A DNA stretch of 64,000 bases from Natrinema pellirubrum DSM 15624 (GTDB taxonomy: Archaea > Halobacteriota > Halobacteria > Halobacteriales > Natrialbaceae), in contig NC_019962.1 in assembly GCF_000230735.2 (NCBI RefSeq), forward strand, positions 868,001-932,000, in the 5' to 3' direction. The notes under the pieces are model-generated. The model had not been told where the DNA came from. It saw only the letters and a list, made by a program, of their open reading frames with translations, and did no database searches. Shown one piece after another: positions 63,091 through 64,000 of this stretch. The position numbers were made by a program, and so were the translations under genes. Positions within the stretch are counted from its first letter, which is position 1. Every line of letters starts with the position of its first letter.

Positions 63091-63246
63091 TATGCTATAT
63101 GGTGCCATACAACAGACCACTATATGAGTGTTTTTCTGACAGGAACGACCATCCGCCGAACTGACGGGTTCGCGACCGGCCGGTCCTGCCGTTCGCGGGC
63201 GAGAGGGAGGGAAACGCTGATACAGCGGCCGCGCCAACCGAGGGGC

Positions 63247-63714
63247 ATGAGCGACAACCCGTGGACGGACCGGATCGTCGGCGAGCGGATGACCGTCGAT
63301 CAGGAGTTTTCGGCGCGGATCGAGGAGTCGCAGTTCTCCAACCAGCAGTGGAGCCTGATTATGACCGCCACGGAGTTCGAGATCGAACACCCCGACGAGC
63401 CCGACCGAGCGCGGATCGTCGCCGACACCGACAAACTCGACGGCGTCATCCCCGAACTCGAGAACGTGCAGGCCGGCATGGGTGCGATGGCCGGCGGACC
63501 TGGCGGACCCGGGGGATCGGACTCGTCGGACGGTGGCATCGTCGACTCGATCATGGGCGCACTCGGTATGGGCGGGGACAGCGGCCCCTCGGAGGCCGAG
63601 CAGCGGAAAGCGGCCGAGCGGCTCACCCAAGAGTATGCGGACGAACTCCAGTCACACCTCGAGTCGAAGGGCCGTTGGGAGTCGGTTCGGGAGAGCGTCG
63701 CCGACGGGCGCTGA
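63247..63714 (+). CDS. DUF5799-like haloarchaeal protein
   Basis: A 155-residue acidic protein: MSDNPWTDRIVGERMTVDQE, then FSNQQWSLIMTATEFEIEHP, a Gly/Pro/Met-rich centre (MGAMAGGPGGPGGSDSSDGG), and a helical C-terminus (AAERLTQEYADELQSHLESK). This agrees with a haloarchaea-only family (DUF5799) of unknown role. Divergent from the stress protein gene. Confidence 0.82.
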   Translation: MSDNPWTDRIVGERMTVDQEFSARIEESQFSNQQWSLIMTATEFEIEHPDEPDRARIVADTDKLDGVIPELENVQAGMGAMAGGPGGPGGSDSSDGGIVDSIMGALGMGGDSGPSEAEQRKAAERLTQEYADELQSHLESKGRWESVRESVADGR

Positions 63715-63738
63715 GCCGACAATGCGGACACCGGTGAC

Positions 63739-63882
63739 TCAGTCACCGGCGTGAAACATCGTGTACTCGCTGGTCTCGTAGATGTTGATCAGTTCGGTCA
63801 CCAGCTCGTCGTAGGACTCGTCGTCGACCCGTAGTTCGTCCAGCCGTTCGATCGTTTCCGCCTCGAGTTCGACGGATGGCAT
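63739..63882 (-). CDS. Small DUF7557-like protein
   Basis: A 47-residue protein (MPSVELEAETIERLDELRVD ... ELVTELINIYETSEYTMFHAGD, split) resembling the N-terminal half of VapB-type antitoxins: a strand, then two helices. No toxin gene is adjacent inside the window; the partner could be absent. Short starts upstream give a Cys/Arg-rich extension that is not favoured. Convergent with the DUF5799-like gene. Confidence 0.75.
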   Translation of the reverse strand: MPSVELEAETIERLDELRVDDESYDELVTELINIYETSEYTMFHAGD

Positions 63883-64000
63883 ACCCGGTCGTTCGCCGCC
63901 GATCGGCAAAAACGCCACGGGGGACCGGTTGTCTCCGGAGGCCGCAGTGGCGGTGCATTCGCTGCAAGCCACAGCACCTTTAGGTGCGGTTCCCGACCGT

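Overview
The window is from a halophilic archaeon (Halobacteria). This rests on the strongly acidic, GC-rich coding sequence, on the many haloarchaea-specific proteins (three bat-type HTH regulators, two HalOD1 domains, twin-arginine exported proteins), and on archaeal signature genes: lsm–rpl37e, geranylgeranylglyceryl phosphate synthase, pantoate kinase with phosphopantothenate synthetase, and a DUF106/EMC3-like protein. Many genes have a TATA-like box 25-35 bp before the start codon and no obvious ribosome binding site, as expected for leaderless haloarchaeal transcripts. A Natrialbales-type genus (Natrinema/Haloterrigena-like) is plausible but is inference.

Regions. (1) 1-15.4 kb: secY (5' end outside the window), a terminal oxidase locus (subunit IV-like protein, membrane protein, subunit II, fused subunit I+III) with a subtilase and a 2Fe-2S ferredoxin, then adk, a pilin-like secreted protein, DUF106, cmk and truB. 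The oxidase locus splits what is often a compact secY–adk–DUF106–cmk–truB cluster. (2) 15.5-20 kb: tRNA-Pro(GGG), then a lower-GC accessory stretch with a decayed reading frame, zinc-ribbon proteins, two tandem type IV pilins and a third, frameshifted pilin, ending in a HalOD1 protein. (3) 20-24.3 kb: a secreted metzincin-like protease with thrombospondin type-3 calcium repeats, divergent from an Lhr-type helicase. (4) 24.4-36.8 kb: lipid/acyl-CoA metabolism (dehalogenase-like hydrolase, Lrp-like regulator, hotdog thioesterase, 3-hydroxyacyl-CoA dehydrogenase/enoyl-CoA hydratase fusion, ACAD10-like phosphotransferase, HAD phosphatase, SDR), a broken ferritin-like gene, an F420-dependent oxidoreductase, a second hydrolase, a bat-type regulator and a HypE/AIR-synthase-like protein. 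(5) 36.8-47.5 kb: potassium channel, PAP2 phosphatase, regulators, Dna2-like nuclease-helicase, small membrane proteins, a vapBC module and a DUF2342 metalloprotease. (6) 47.8-64 kb: housekeeping genes (lsm–rpl37e, threonine synthase-like, GGGP synthase, sirtuin, aspS, CoA biosynthesis pair, tyrS, birA, universal stress protein).

Most notable. A 967-residue membrane protein carrying about 13 tandem DUF1508/YegP-like repeats sits between the two archaeal CoA-pathway genes. A 26-nt hairpin upstream of tyrS looks like tRNA-Pro with its middle removed. A threonine-synthase-like protein has Arg where the PLP lysine should be. Three genes (pilin, ferritin-like, lipase) are each broken by the loss of one G, and a PAP2 gene has TGA as codon 2; these may be real decay or a sequence-quality problem. 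The pilin loci share a duplicated upstream segment of about 100 bp.
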